From NCBI GenBank assembly GCA_024663395.1, contig JANFAH010000029.1, forward strand, positions 310,001 through 374,000: a stretch of DNA of 64,000 nucleotides, in the 5' to 3' direction. The translations under genes and the position numbers were made by a program. The stretch comes from Pisolithus tinctorius (taxonomy: Eukaryota > Basidiomycota > Agaricomycetes > Boletales > Pisolithaceae). The notes under the pieces are model-generated. The model was not told where the DNA came from and did not search any database. It worked only from the letters and a program-made list of their open reading frames with translations. Numbering within the stretch: the stretch's first letter is position 1; each line of letters starts with the position of its first letter. Positions 11,475-22,398 of this stretch are shown piece after piece.

Positions 11475-13032
11475 CAGTGAGGGACAAAAGTGTTGCAATG
11501 TTTGTGAGGTGTGACTTTCTGCCAATGTAGCTTGGGCTATTCTGTACAGATAATCATAATACCTATACCATTGGAAAGGGGTGACTCTAAGCTTTCCACA
11601 GCACTAAGGTTCAGTCTGAACATAGCAATACATGCTGAGATACACCCTATTCTTTCCAAAAAGTGCATTGCAATGCTTTTGTCTCTGACTGGTGAAATAG
11701 TGAAAAGTGACCTTTTGATGATATTAAGGGCATGAAGGATGGGAAAATATGATTACATAATAGACCACATGATCTTCCAGATGATTTGTCAGCATGTAAA
11801 CAATGACAAACATTGGACTTGTACCATTAACCCTCCCTCTTTTACCACAACTCATGAAATCATCTCTCTAGCTCACATGGTCATTTTCTCAAGGAATTCT
11901 TATCAAATACTGGTGGCCACCACAGTGCCATCAGTATAACATGCTCTCAGAACCATCAGTCCCTTAAAAAACCTGCTGTCAGTCATTCCCTGGACTGTTT
12001 CCCCCCCATGCCTGATGTGTTCTGGGACTAATCAGTACTTGGAAGGCTGAGAATGTTTTGGAGGTCAATCTGGCACTTCAGAACATGATGGACAAACCAG
12101 TCTCCTCTCAACCAATGCATTTCTGGCACAGGGACAATGGTATGGAAGTTAGGGCAAGACAAAATCCTCTTTACCCCTGGGTGTCATCAGAAGGATATGC
12201 TACTGAACTGCCATGGAGCAGAATCCTGTGCTTCTATCTGGCCATGAATATTGCCTTTGGTCACATATGACCAAATAATCCTTCCCTAGTCATCTACAGT
12301 TCAGATCAGAGCAAGATCTAGTGAACCCTCTTATGGTGCTCAGAGCACAAGGAGGTTTTGTCTCACCCCAACTTCCATACCAGTATTCCTGTGCCAGAAA
12401 TGCATTGGTTGAGAGGGGACTGGTTTGTCCATCATGTTCTGAAGTGCCAGATTGACCTCCAAAACATTCTCAGCCTTCCAAGTACTGATTAGTCCTAGGA
12501 CACATCAGGCATAGGGGGGAAACAGTCCAGGGAATGACTGACAGCAGGTTTTTTAAGGGACTGATGGTTCTGAGAGCATGTTATACTGATGGCACTGCGG
12601 TGGCCACCAGTATTTGATAAAAATTCCTTGAGAAAATGACCATGTGAGCTAGAGAGATGATTTCATGAGTTGTGGTAAAAGAGGGAGGGTTAATGGTACA
12701 AGTCCAATGTTTGTCATTGTTTACATGCTGACAAATCATCTGGAAGATCATGTGGTCTATTATTTAATCATATTTTCCCATCCTTCATGCCCTTAAGAGC
12801 CAGTTTGGATACCAGTGTACAACCCATTGCCAACACATGTGTCAGTTAACATGCCTGGGATGCTCCATGAACTACAAGGCAGAGTTTTAACCTTCCTTCC
12901 AACTATACAACGATGATCACTCATCGATATGATGACCTCAAACCTGTTATCACTTGTATTGCTTCTGCTACACTTTGCATTGTACACATTGCTGGACTCC
13001 TTGTCCTTTTAGAATCAGATCAGGAGTCAGAA

Positions 13033-14391
13033 ATGATGAGTAGTCACAAGTGGACCAATCCAGAGACTCATGCTCTCCTTGACTACCTCATTGAACACTG
13101 GTCAGAACAAGGCAATACAGGCAACTTCAAATCCAGTGTATTTTCTAGTGCCACTGCTGCAATCGCTCCACCTAACTTGCCCCCCACAAGAACTGCTCAG
13201 CAGGTTCAAAATAAATGGTGATGGGTAAGTGGCATCCTCACACTGGTAGCCTTGACTGATATCATTTTTAGCTGAAAGGGATCTATAATTCCATCAAAGG
13301 CTTCATTCAACACTCTGGGTCTGGCTCATGGGATGAACATTTTGGTGCCAATATTGTCACACCAGCTGAAGAGAATGTGTGGAATAGCTATGTTGCAACC
13401 AATGTATGTTGTCCCCTATCATTGAGCAATATCAATACATCTAACATGAATACATCAGAGTGGATGATGTATCCTGCCCTATAAAAATGTGGGATGGCCA
13501 TTTTACACAAAGATGGCACAGATTACCCCATCAGGAGGGGCACAAGGTGCTAATGCATATGCACCATTGGAGGCTCCCTCATCCAACTGGCCCACAAATT
13601 GGCTCAAGGACGAAGATCAAGAAATGTGGCCACATAACTTCGATGAGCCTTCCAACAGTAATATCGGCAACATGAACCCAGCTCCCAATCCCCCATATAT
13701 CGACTTCACAGCTGAATTTCCTGCATTTTTTCCCAACCCTTCACACCCTGATCCACTGATGCCATCTGCATCACCCAGCATCTCAGCATCCATTGTGGTC
13801 CCAACTCAGGGGGTGGGCACACCGTTGGCCAGCATCCCAGCATACCCTCCCTTCCCAATGAAGGGACCAGGCACATCTTTGGGGAGCATCAGTAGGACTG
13901 GTAAGGAGAGACGCACCTTTTCTTCTGGGCCCTATCCAACTTCATACACTTCTACCCCACCCCCATCACATAAACCATCTTGTGGGTCTGGTTGGTCATC
14001 TCCCTGGTCCTTTGGTCCTCCTAGGAATCAACAGCCAGTTCCACCCAAACTCTCAGCTGGGACCACAGTGTTTGGTCTGACTGGCACTGTCAATCACATG
14101 ACTGATCTCCTCAGTTTGATATACCATGACAGCACAAATGTGAGTGCTGCCTCACCTGCCCCTGCCCCTGCCCCTGCCCCCACCATCCAGCATGGAGCTG
14201 CTGCCACCAATACTGTTGACTACCTCTCCAAGGCATTGACCCTTCTGTCCACTGAGGACTCCTCACTGCTGGTTGAGGTAGGTGCATTTATGGTGCACAC
14301 TGTTACTGTAGATGAGAAGAAGGCAATGATGTATGCATCCATCACAAATCCCACTCTTCATCAAGCTGTTGCCAACCAAGAGTATCAATAA
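13033..14391 (+). pseudogene. Harbinger Myb/SANT-like accessory protein
   Basis: The first exon encodes a Myb/SANT-like domain (KWTNPETHALLDYLIEHWSE, then AQQVQNKW), the DNA-binding partner that helps Harbinger transposases reach the nucleus and bind element ends. Introns follow: a TTTTTAG acceptor before LKGIYNSIKGFI at about 13,273, and a GTATGT donor near 13,404. The last exon is at about 13,489-14,391 (GWPFYTKMAQITPS), with a Pro/Ala-rich middle and an acidic, helical C-terminus. Exon 1 has TGA right after NKW, where related proteins continue, so this copy looks inactivated, probably by CGA-to-TGA. Confidence 0.7.
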
Positions 14392-14593
14392 TCTATCACT
14401 GGTCATCTGCAGGAAGGTGGTGTTGATCAGGGGGGACCACTTCGAATTACAATGTAGCTGCATATACTTTCCATACTGCCATGTATTTCTTTCATTTGTT
14501 GTTGTAATTCATGTTATTTGGGACAACTTTTCGAGAACGATCACTGGAATAAAATCTTCACATAAAAAAATGTACATGGAGGGGCAGTATTTC

Positions 14594-15995
14594 CTAGGTA
14601 TATTCCTCCCCACCGCTATACTTGTCCTCAGTGTCATCCACATCCATGTCAGACTCATCTTCAAGGAGCTCCATGTGTCCTGCTCCCTCTCTCTCCCTCA
14701 GGATAGCCTGGTAATTGATCCACATTGCCTCTGTGATTTGATCATGCAATATGCGCACCTCTGGATGTTCTCCATTGCCTTCCAGTACACTGGGCCCCTC
14801 CAACCCATTGCCACCCTGCACACCTGCATCAAACAGAGCACTGAAGTCTTCTGGAAGTTCACCTTTGAATGGATCATGGATGCAGATGAAATTATGAAGG
14901 GCGCAAAGCACTGCTGGCAGCTGCGCTTGCATCCAGAGATCGAATGGTGGAACTAGTGAAAGGATATGAAAACAACGCTTTACAACTCCAAAAATACATT
15001 CGATAACATTGTGGGCCAATGCATGCCACAAGTTAAACAATTCTTGCTTGTTCACAGGCCTGCAGTTTTTATCAGTAGGATGGTCAGGGGATCATAGGTG
15101 TGATTACTTACCTTACACTAGCATGGCCCCATTCAGCTAAATGGTAGTGTACACCATGGTATGGAACAAGCAACTTTCACTCTGCAGGAAATCCAGCATC
15201 TGCAAGCAAAAACTTTCCTTCAGGAATCCTCAAGTCATGTGTGGTCGCATATTCATATACATGGGTGTCTGCTGCACTGCCCTCCCAGCCCATAAGAGAG
15301 TATATAAACTGTAGGTCAAAATCACATGCAAAGAGACAGTTTTGGGAAATGTATCCCTTGTGGTTCCGGTAGTTTGAACATACATAGGCAGGGGGAGATG
15401 CATGTATATGGCTTCTGTCAATGGTGCTGATAGCATTGCAGAAGTATGGCCAGAATTTTGGGTTGTTTTGGATCTTTGAAGGAACAGTATCACCAGCTGG
15501 AAATCGAATGTAGTCTGTATAAACAGGTTGTGTTGCAAGCATGGTGAGTATCATATGGAAATAACTGGAAATTCCATGCAGTAGTTACATCAGAGGAGTG
15601 TTAAATACATACCATGAAATTGTATCATTCAATCGTTGAAAGTGCTCCCCTACATGCCTGAATGGCAGGCCAGTGATGCATGTATACAGGAATATCATGA
15701 GTTGTTCCTCAAGAGAAATGAACCTTGAGTTCTTGAGTCCAAGCTGCTGCAAAGCGACGATAAGCTGCTGGAAAACCTCCACATGCATCCCAAGTTCGCA
15801 ACGAATGCATTCTGGGTGACCCGCAATCAGTTCCAGCACCCAGTCTTCACCAGACAGGCAGGAAGTGTGGTAGGGCTGAGGTTCTCGCCCAAGATCTGAT
15901 TCGAGGAGATGTGTGACTGCACAGAGAACAATGCTGAGGACCAACGCAATATACTTTACCAGACAATGGCATTGTTCTAGGTTGAGAGGGCACAT
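14594..15995 (-). CDS. PIF/Harbinger DDE transposase (three exons, possibly decayed)
   Basis: The exons are 15,995-15,585 (helix-turn-helix region: LEEQLMIFLYTCITGLPFRH), about 15,554-15,177 (catalytic core) and 15,055-14,594 (C-terminus). The core shows the first Asp in STIDRSHIHA and the second in GWEGSAADTHV, with ADAGFP after it, the DDE_Tnp_4 pattern. The last exon has the conserved VIECIFGVVKRCF and LCALHNFICIHDP blocks, followed by an acidic tail. Junctions between exons were not fixed exactly. Frames are open through all domains, so this copy is much better preserved than its surroundings. Function is nonetheless doubtful because several expected Arg codons (KRCF for KRRF) are changed. 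Confidence 0.8.
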
Positions 15996-16409
15996 GTAGG
16001 GTTACATACTGTAGTATATGCTGATTGATTATCACTGTCAGCAGCCTGGCACAGATTATGGTTCCAACTAAAATTTGGCATGTGCTGTTAGGCTCTAGTG
16101 AGCCAACATGTGTTGGTAATGCTTGGCAATGCTCTACACCAGTTTCTGAACTGGCTCTAATATCATCAAAAGGTCACTTTTCACTATTTCACCAGTCAGG
16201 GACAAAAGTGTTGCAATGCACTTTTTGGAAAGAATAGGGTGTATCTCAGCATGTATTGCTTTGTTTGGACTGAACCTTAGTGCTGTGGAAAGCTTAGAGT
16301 CACCCCTTTCCAATGGTATAGGTATCATGATTATCTGTGCAGAATAGCCCAAGCTACATTGGCAGAAAGTCACACCTCACAAACATTGCAACACTTTTGT
16401 CCCTCACTG

Positions 16410-17633
16410 TATGCCTTACAGAGACACTCTAGCAACAACAGCAACCAACTCCAACCAGATCCTGCTGGGCAAGCACCTATCACTGGAATATGCTAAGGCC
16501 CATGCTGCAATAAAAGAAAGACAATTACTGATTGACCACAACAGTAACCACCCCCCCTCAATGACTCATTGTCAAGGGAGTCCATCATAGAAGCAATAAA
16601 ACTGGCCCTGGAGGCAGTGGAAGAAGCTGACAGCCCCAATCTACAGCTCAAGTCAATCATGCAACTACACAACAATGGAATATTTTTAGAGCTAAACACC
16701 CACAAAGCTGTAGCATGGATCAAGGAGCCCATCAACAAAGCAGCTTTCCTTGCAAAACTAGGTGGCAAGGTCATGATCAAAAACCATCACTACAACATAG
16801 TTATCTTGTTTCTCCCTATCTCAACCAACACAGAACTCCCAGACACCCTCCATGATATGGAAAGTGAGAACAACATCCTGTATGAGTCAATCACACAAAT
16901 CAAGTGGATCAAAGACCTGGCCAAATGCTCCCCCAATCAATGAGTAGTGCATGTGCTAGTCTCCCTCACCTCCCCCAAAATCACTAACCAGTTACTCAGA
17001 GATGGCCTCTATTGGGGCCTCAACAGACTACAACCACACAAGGACAGGAAGGAACCAGTCAGATGCCTCAGATGCCAATGCATCAGACACCTTGCCAGAG
17101 ATTGCCAGCAATCTGCTGTCACATGTGGCATTTGTGCTCAGGCCCATTGCATGCAAGAATGCAATTCCACCACAAACTACTGCATCAACTGCCAGAATGA
17201 CTCCCACACTAGCACTGACAGAAACTGCCCTGACCTTGCTAGGAGATGCAGTGCCATGGATGAAAGAACTCCAGAAAACCGAATGCCATACTGCCCCACC
17301 TTGGAAGAATGGACCCACATCGAGCTACCCCTGTGCCCAACAAACCCCATAGTGCCAACAAGACCCCAACCCCCACAGAATGCAGCCCAAAGCCAATTCA
17401 GACAAACAACACTAGGGGAAGCAGCAAACTTCCACACAATACCATCCAGACACAGCCAGAACAACATCAGAGGAGGAAGAGGAGGTCCTCTCATGCATCA
17501 ATACATGCAACATGACATTCCACACCCTCCAGCCCCAATCCTGACCCAACCTCTCCCTGCCCCCCCTTCTGTCCCTGTCATGAACTCTCAGCCAGGCAAC
17601 ACAAATTCCACCCCTCCCATAACTAATGTCTGA
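16410..17633 (+). pseudogene. LINE-A ORF1, 3' part with zinc knuckles
   Basis: This is the C-terminal half of ORF1. 16,569-16,943 matches the segment of the young ORF1 around ITQIKWIKD, and a TGA at 16,941-16,943 interrupts it. The frame then reopens to three CCHC knuckles (CLRCQCIRHLARDC, CGICAQAHCMQEC, CINCQNDSHTSTDRNC), which bind element RNA. It ends at 17,633, overlapping the ORF2 start as in the young copy. Confidence 0.85.
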
Positions 17634-18668
17634 ACAACATACATGCAACAATATGCTAACTAAACTATGTATTTGGCAACAAAATCTTAATACCTCTCAT
17701 ATAGCCCTACACTCACTAATCAATAGCCCTATAGCAGACGAATGGGACATCATATCCCTACAGGAACCACTGATTGACCAAATAGGCAACACATGTGCCA
17801 ACACCCACTGGAGAGTGGCATACCCAATGACCAAGGCAACACTAAACTCCAAGCCCTGAATGGTAACCCTAATTAATTCCTGAATAAGCACTAACATATG
17901 GGAACAGGTACCATTCCCATCCCCAGACATTGTCATAATTTGCATGAGAACTACAAGGGGCACTTATGCACTCTTCAACATATACAATGACTGCAAACAT
18001 GACCACACTGTGGACATGCTGAATGTGTTCCTCACCTCTGAAACCAGAAACATATGCCCAACTGAGAACAATCAAATGCTGTGGCTAGGAGACTTCAACA
18101 GACACCACCCACTATGGGATGAAGACCACAACCATCATCTGTTTACAGCTGCAGCCCTCACATCAGCTCAGAAGCTGCTTGAATTAACTGTGGACTATGG
18201 TATGATACAAGCTCTACCTAAAGGGATACCTATGCTCCAGTCTTCATCCTTGGGTAACTGGACATGCCCAGACAATGTCTTTTGCACCAAATCAGTGATG
18301 GAAGGACTTGTCAGCTGTGACATGAGACCAGGGGAATGAGGACCCAACACCAACCACCTACCAATACTAATGTGCATTGAAACCACATTAACATTGTCCT
18401 TGTCTCCTCCTGCTTACAATTACTGCAAAGTAGATTGGAAGGACTTCAACAAGACTCTAAAAACTGAACTTTCCAAAATCAGCCCCCCAGTGGAGATAAC
18501 CAGCAAGCAAGAATTCCAAAGGAATGCAAAAGGAATCAAGACAGCTCTACAGATGACACTAGAGAAGGAGGTACCAAGGTCTCACCCCCACCCACATGTG
18601 AAATGTTGGTGGACAAAGGAGTTGACAAACCTATGAAAGAATCTCAAAATGCTAAGTAAAGCCTCATA
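17626..18668 (+). pseudogene. LINE-A ORF2 endonuclease part
   Basis: This holds the apurinic-like (EEP) endonuclease domain: LCIWQQNLNTSHIALHSL at the start, ISLQEP carrying the catalytic Glu, and WLGDFNRHHPLWDE with the catalytic Asp/Asn/His block. Stops at 17,857-17,859, 17,881-17,883 and 18,337-18,339 break it. FB5 interrupts at 18,667-18,668 within the linker to RT. Confidence 0.85.
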
Positions 18669-20240
18669 CAGTGAGGGACAAGAGCATTGCAATGTTGGTG
18701 AGGTGTGACTTGCTGCTGATGTAGCTCAGGCTATTCTGCACAGATAATCATGATACCTATACCATTGGAGAGGGGTGACTCTGAGCTTTCCAGAGCACTA
18801 GGGTTCAGTCCAAAAAGCAATAAATGCTGAGATATGCCCTATTCTTTCCAAAAAGTGCATTGCAACACTTTTGTCCCTGACTGGTGAAATAGTGAAAAGT
18901 GACCTTTTGATGGGATTGAGGGCATGAAGGATGGGAAAATATGATTACATAATAGACCACATGATCTTCCAGATGATTTGTCAGCATGTAAACAATGACA
19001 AACATTGGACTTGCACCATTAACCCTCCCTCTTTTACCACAAGTCATGAAATCATCTCTCTAGCTCACATGGTCATTTTCTCAAGGAATTCTTATCAAAC
19101 ATGGGTGGCCACCACAGTGCCATCAGTATAACATGCTCTCAGAACCATCAGTCCCTTAAGAAACCTGCTGTCAGTCATTCCCTGGACTGTTTCCCCCCCC
19201 CAAGCCTGATGTGTTCTGGGACTAATCAGTACTTGGAAGGCTAAGAATGTTTTGGAGGTCAATCTGGCACTTCAGAACATGATGGACAAACCAGTCCCCT
19301 CTCAACCAATGCATTTCTGGCACAGGAATACTGGTATGGAAGTTGAGGTGAGACAAAACCTCCTTGTGCTCTGAGCACCATAAGGGGGTTCACTAGATCT
19401 TGCTCTGATCTGAACTGTAGATGGCTGGGGAAGGATTATTTGGTCATATGTGACCAAAGGCAATATTCAGGGCCAGATAGAAGCACAGGATTCTGCTCCA
19501 TGGCAGTTCAGTAGCATATCCTTCTGATGACACCCAGGGGTAAAGAGGATTTTGTCTTGCCCTAACTTCCATACCACTGTCCCTGTGCCAGAAATGCATT
19601 GGTTGAGAGGAGACTGGTTTGTCCATCATGTTCTGAAGTGCCAGATTGACCTCCAAAACATTCTCAGCCTTCCAAGTACTGATTAGTCCCAGAACACATC
19701 AGGCTTGGGGGGGGAAACAGTCCAGGGAATGACTGACAGTAGGTTTTTTAAGGGACTGATGGTTCTGAGAGCATGTTATACTGATGGCACTGTGGTGGCC
19801 ACCCATGTTTGATAAGAATTCCTTGAGAAAATGACCATGTGAGCTAGAGAGATGATTTCATGACTTGTGGTAAAAGAGGGAGGGTTAATGGTGCAAGTCC
19901 AATGTTTGTCATTGTTTACATGCTGACAAATCATCTGGAAGATCATGTGGTCTATTATGTAATCATATTTTCCCATCCTTCATGCCCTCAATCCCATCAA
20001 AAGGTCACTTTTCACTATTTCACCAGTCAGGGACAAAAGTGTTGCAATGCACTTTTTGGAAAGAATATGGCATATCTCAGCATTTATTGCTTTTTTTGGA
20101 CTGAACCCTAGTGCTCTGGAAAGCTCAGAGTCACCCCTCTCCAATGGTATAGGTATCATGATTATCTGTGCAGAATAGCCTGAGCTACATCAGCAGCAAG
20201 TCACACCTCACCAACATTGCAATGCTTTTGTCCCTCACTG
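18669..20240. mobile_element. Palindromic element FB5
   Basis: This 1,572-bp element has TA on both sides (18667-18668 and 20241-20242) and ends CAGTGAGGGACAAGAGCATT / mirror with one mismatch. Arms of about 675 bp surround a loop of about 220 bp (19,346-19,564). Both arms encode an identical 66-residue string (18,931-19,131 plus; 19,976-19,776 minus). It is closely related to FB4. Confidence 0.9.
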
Positions 20241-20870
20241 TACACATTCTATGCAATCTGCAATCACAATAGCCACAGGTTATGCAGGGAGAAGGTGAAA
20301 GAGTACAACAAAGCAATACAGGAGGTGAAGAAGTCCCACTGGAGGGACTGGCTTGAAGAGGCTGGTAGCAAGGACCTTTGGAAAGCTAACAGATACATCT
20401 CCAAACCATATGGCAATGGCAGCAAAGCCAGGATACCCACTCTCAAGAAAACCAACAAGGACAGTACCACAACCATGACCAACTCCAATGAAGACAAAAG
20501 CCAGTTGTTCATGAAGACACTCTTCCCTCCACCACCACCCCACTCATTGGTACCACAAGACTACAAATACCCAGACCAGGCAGAATGATGGACCCCCATC
20601 ATGAAAGACCAGATAGCATGTACAATCAAGAACTTGAGCCCATACAAGGTGCCAGGGCCAGACAGTATAGCCAGCATCATATTCCAAAAATCACCAGTGC
20701 TTTCAGAATACTTACTACATCTATTCAACTCAGTGTTCACTTTTTGAACCTACTATGAACCCTGGAGGGAATCCACAATGGTCATCCTCTGGAAGCTGGG
20801 AAAACCAGACTACACAATGCTGAAGGCCTACAGGCCAATAGCATTACTCAACACCATGGTGAAGCTACTA
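20241..20870 (+). pseudogene. LINE-A ORF2, RT fingers part
   Basis: This continues ORF2 after FB5: HWRDWLEEAGSKDLWKANRY, then NLSPYKVPGPDSIASI and LKAYRPIALLNT, the RT fingers and motif-2 region. In-frame TGA codons occur at 20,586-20,588 and near 20,745. FB6 interrupts at 20,869-20,870. The sequence resumes at 22,399. Confidence 0.85.
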
Positions 20871-22398
20871 CAGTGGCTCAAAAAACTGTCTGCATGTTTG
20901 TATGTTTTACATTAGTTATGACTAGATGCAATAACCCCTAACCCTAGCCCTAAACCATGAGGGTATGAAATAAGATACTTACTCTTGGCTTTCTATTGGT
21001 CCATGAATCAAGTGATTTGGATAGGAATTGATAGAATAGCAGCCATTTGAAAATGACATGTCATGCAGACAGTTTTTTGAGTTTAACAAAGTTTAAAATG
21101 CTGTGAGGTGCTTACTAATGCTTACATGGTATATCACATGGTCTATTTGATGATTTGTCATCATACAAACAATGCCAAACAATGAATTAGGTCCATCAAG
21201 GCTCCCTCTTCTACCCCAACTCATGAAACCATCCTCCTGGTCCATCTGGGCCATTTTCTCAGAGTAATCCCCATAAATATTGGTGCCCACTACAGTAATG
21301 TCATCAGGGTATACTTATGTCCAACACAATCAAACCCTTAAAAATCTGCTTTCAGTCATCCCTGTGCTGTTTCCCCCACCCATACCTGACATGTTCTGCA
21401 ACTAATCAGTACTGAGAATGCTGAGAAAGCCATGATGGTTAATCTGGCACTGTAAAACATGACCAACAATCCAATCACCTCTTATCTGGTGGGTTTCCAC
21501 CTCAGGGGTGCTGGGTTGAGGGCTAGGGTGAGCTAAAACCCTTCATTACAGTCCAGGTGCCCTGGAGGGGATAGTCCACTGAACTACTAGCAAGGAGATT
21601 CCATCAATCCATCTAGCCCTGAGTATTACCTATGGTCCTATATGACCAAATCACCCATTCCCAGTCATCCACAGTCAGCTGAGAGCACAGTCTAACCATG
21701 CTTCCCATGCCACCTGAAGTGCACAGGAATGTTTTGTCTCACCCCAGCATTGAAACTAGTTGCACTGTGGTGAAAATGCACTGGTTAAAAGGTGTTTTGT
21801 TTGTTCATCATTTCCTGATGTGCTAGATTAACCTCCATGGCATTTCCAGCATTCTCAGTACTGATTAGTTGCAGAACATGTCAGGTATGGGTAGGGGAAA
21901 CAGCACAGGGATGACTGAAGCAGATTTTTAAGGGTTTGATGGTGTTGGACATAAGTATACCCTGATGACATTACTGTAGTGGGCACCAATATTTATGGGG
22001 ATTACTCTGAGAAAATGGCCCAGATGGACCAGGAGGATGGTTTCATGAGTTGGGGTAGAAGAGGGAGCCTTGATGGACCCAATTCATTGTTTGGCATTGT
22101 TTGTATGATGACAAATCATCAAATAGACCATGTGATATACCATGTAAGCATTAGTAAGCACCTCACAGCATTTTAAACTTTGTTAAACTCAAAAAACTGT
22201 CTGCATGACATGTCATTTTCAAATGGCTGCTATTCTATCAATTCCTGTCCAAATCACTTGATTCATGGACCAATAGAAAGCCAAGAGTAAGTACCTTATT
22301 TCATGCACTCATGGTTTAGGGCTAGGGTTAGGGGTTATTGCATTTAGTCATAACTAATGTAAAACATACAAACATGCAGACAGTTTTTTGAGCCACCG
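20871..22398. mobile_element. Palindromic element FB6
   Basis: This 1,528-bp element is flanked by TA (20869-20870 and 22399-22400), with ends CAGTGGCTCAAAAAACTGTC / mirror (one mismatch, CGGTGG at the right end). Each arm encodes the same 65-residue string (21,290-21,093 minus; 21,979-22,176 plus). The arms also carry a telomere-like CCCTAACCCTAGCCCTAAACC block (about 20,933-20,954) and its mirror (about 22,314-22,335). Confidence 0.9.

Larger units (their letters stand above)
12797..16157. mobile_element. PIF/Harbinger transposon, 3.36 kb
   Basis: The element has terminal inverted repeats GAGCCAGTT and is flanked by the 3-bp duplication TAA (12794-12796 and 16158-16160), the TWA target typical of PIF/Harbinger. 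The uninterrupted site can be read in the left arm of FB4 itself (TTGATGATATTAAGGGC near 11,730), which confirms the duplication. It carries the usual two genes in convergent orientation: a Myb/SANT-like DNA-binding protein (plus) and a DDE transposase (minus). CpGs are sparse but more frequent than in the host LINE, suggesting a somewhat later insertion. Confidence 0.9.
11475..16409. mobile_element. Palindromic element FB4, split by a Harbinger transposon
   Basis: Termini read CAGTGAGGGACAAAAGTGTT at both ends, with flanking TA (11473-11474 and 16410-16411). The left arm runs 11,475 to about 12,155. The right arm is about 12,365-12,796 plus 16,158-16,409, separated by the inserted PIF/Harbinger element. 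Without the insert the element is about 1.57 kb, like FB5, with which it shares arms and loop. The loop contains a 70-codon open stretch (12,058-12,270) that recurs nearly unchanged on minus at 19,656-19,444 in FB5. I do not recognise its product. Confidence 0.85.
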
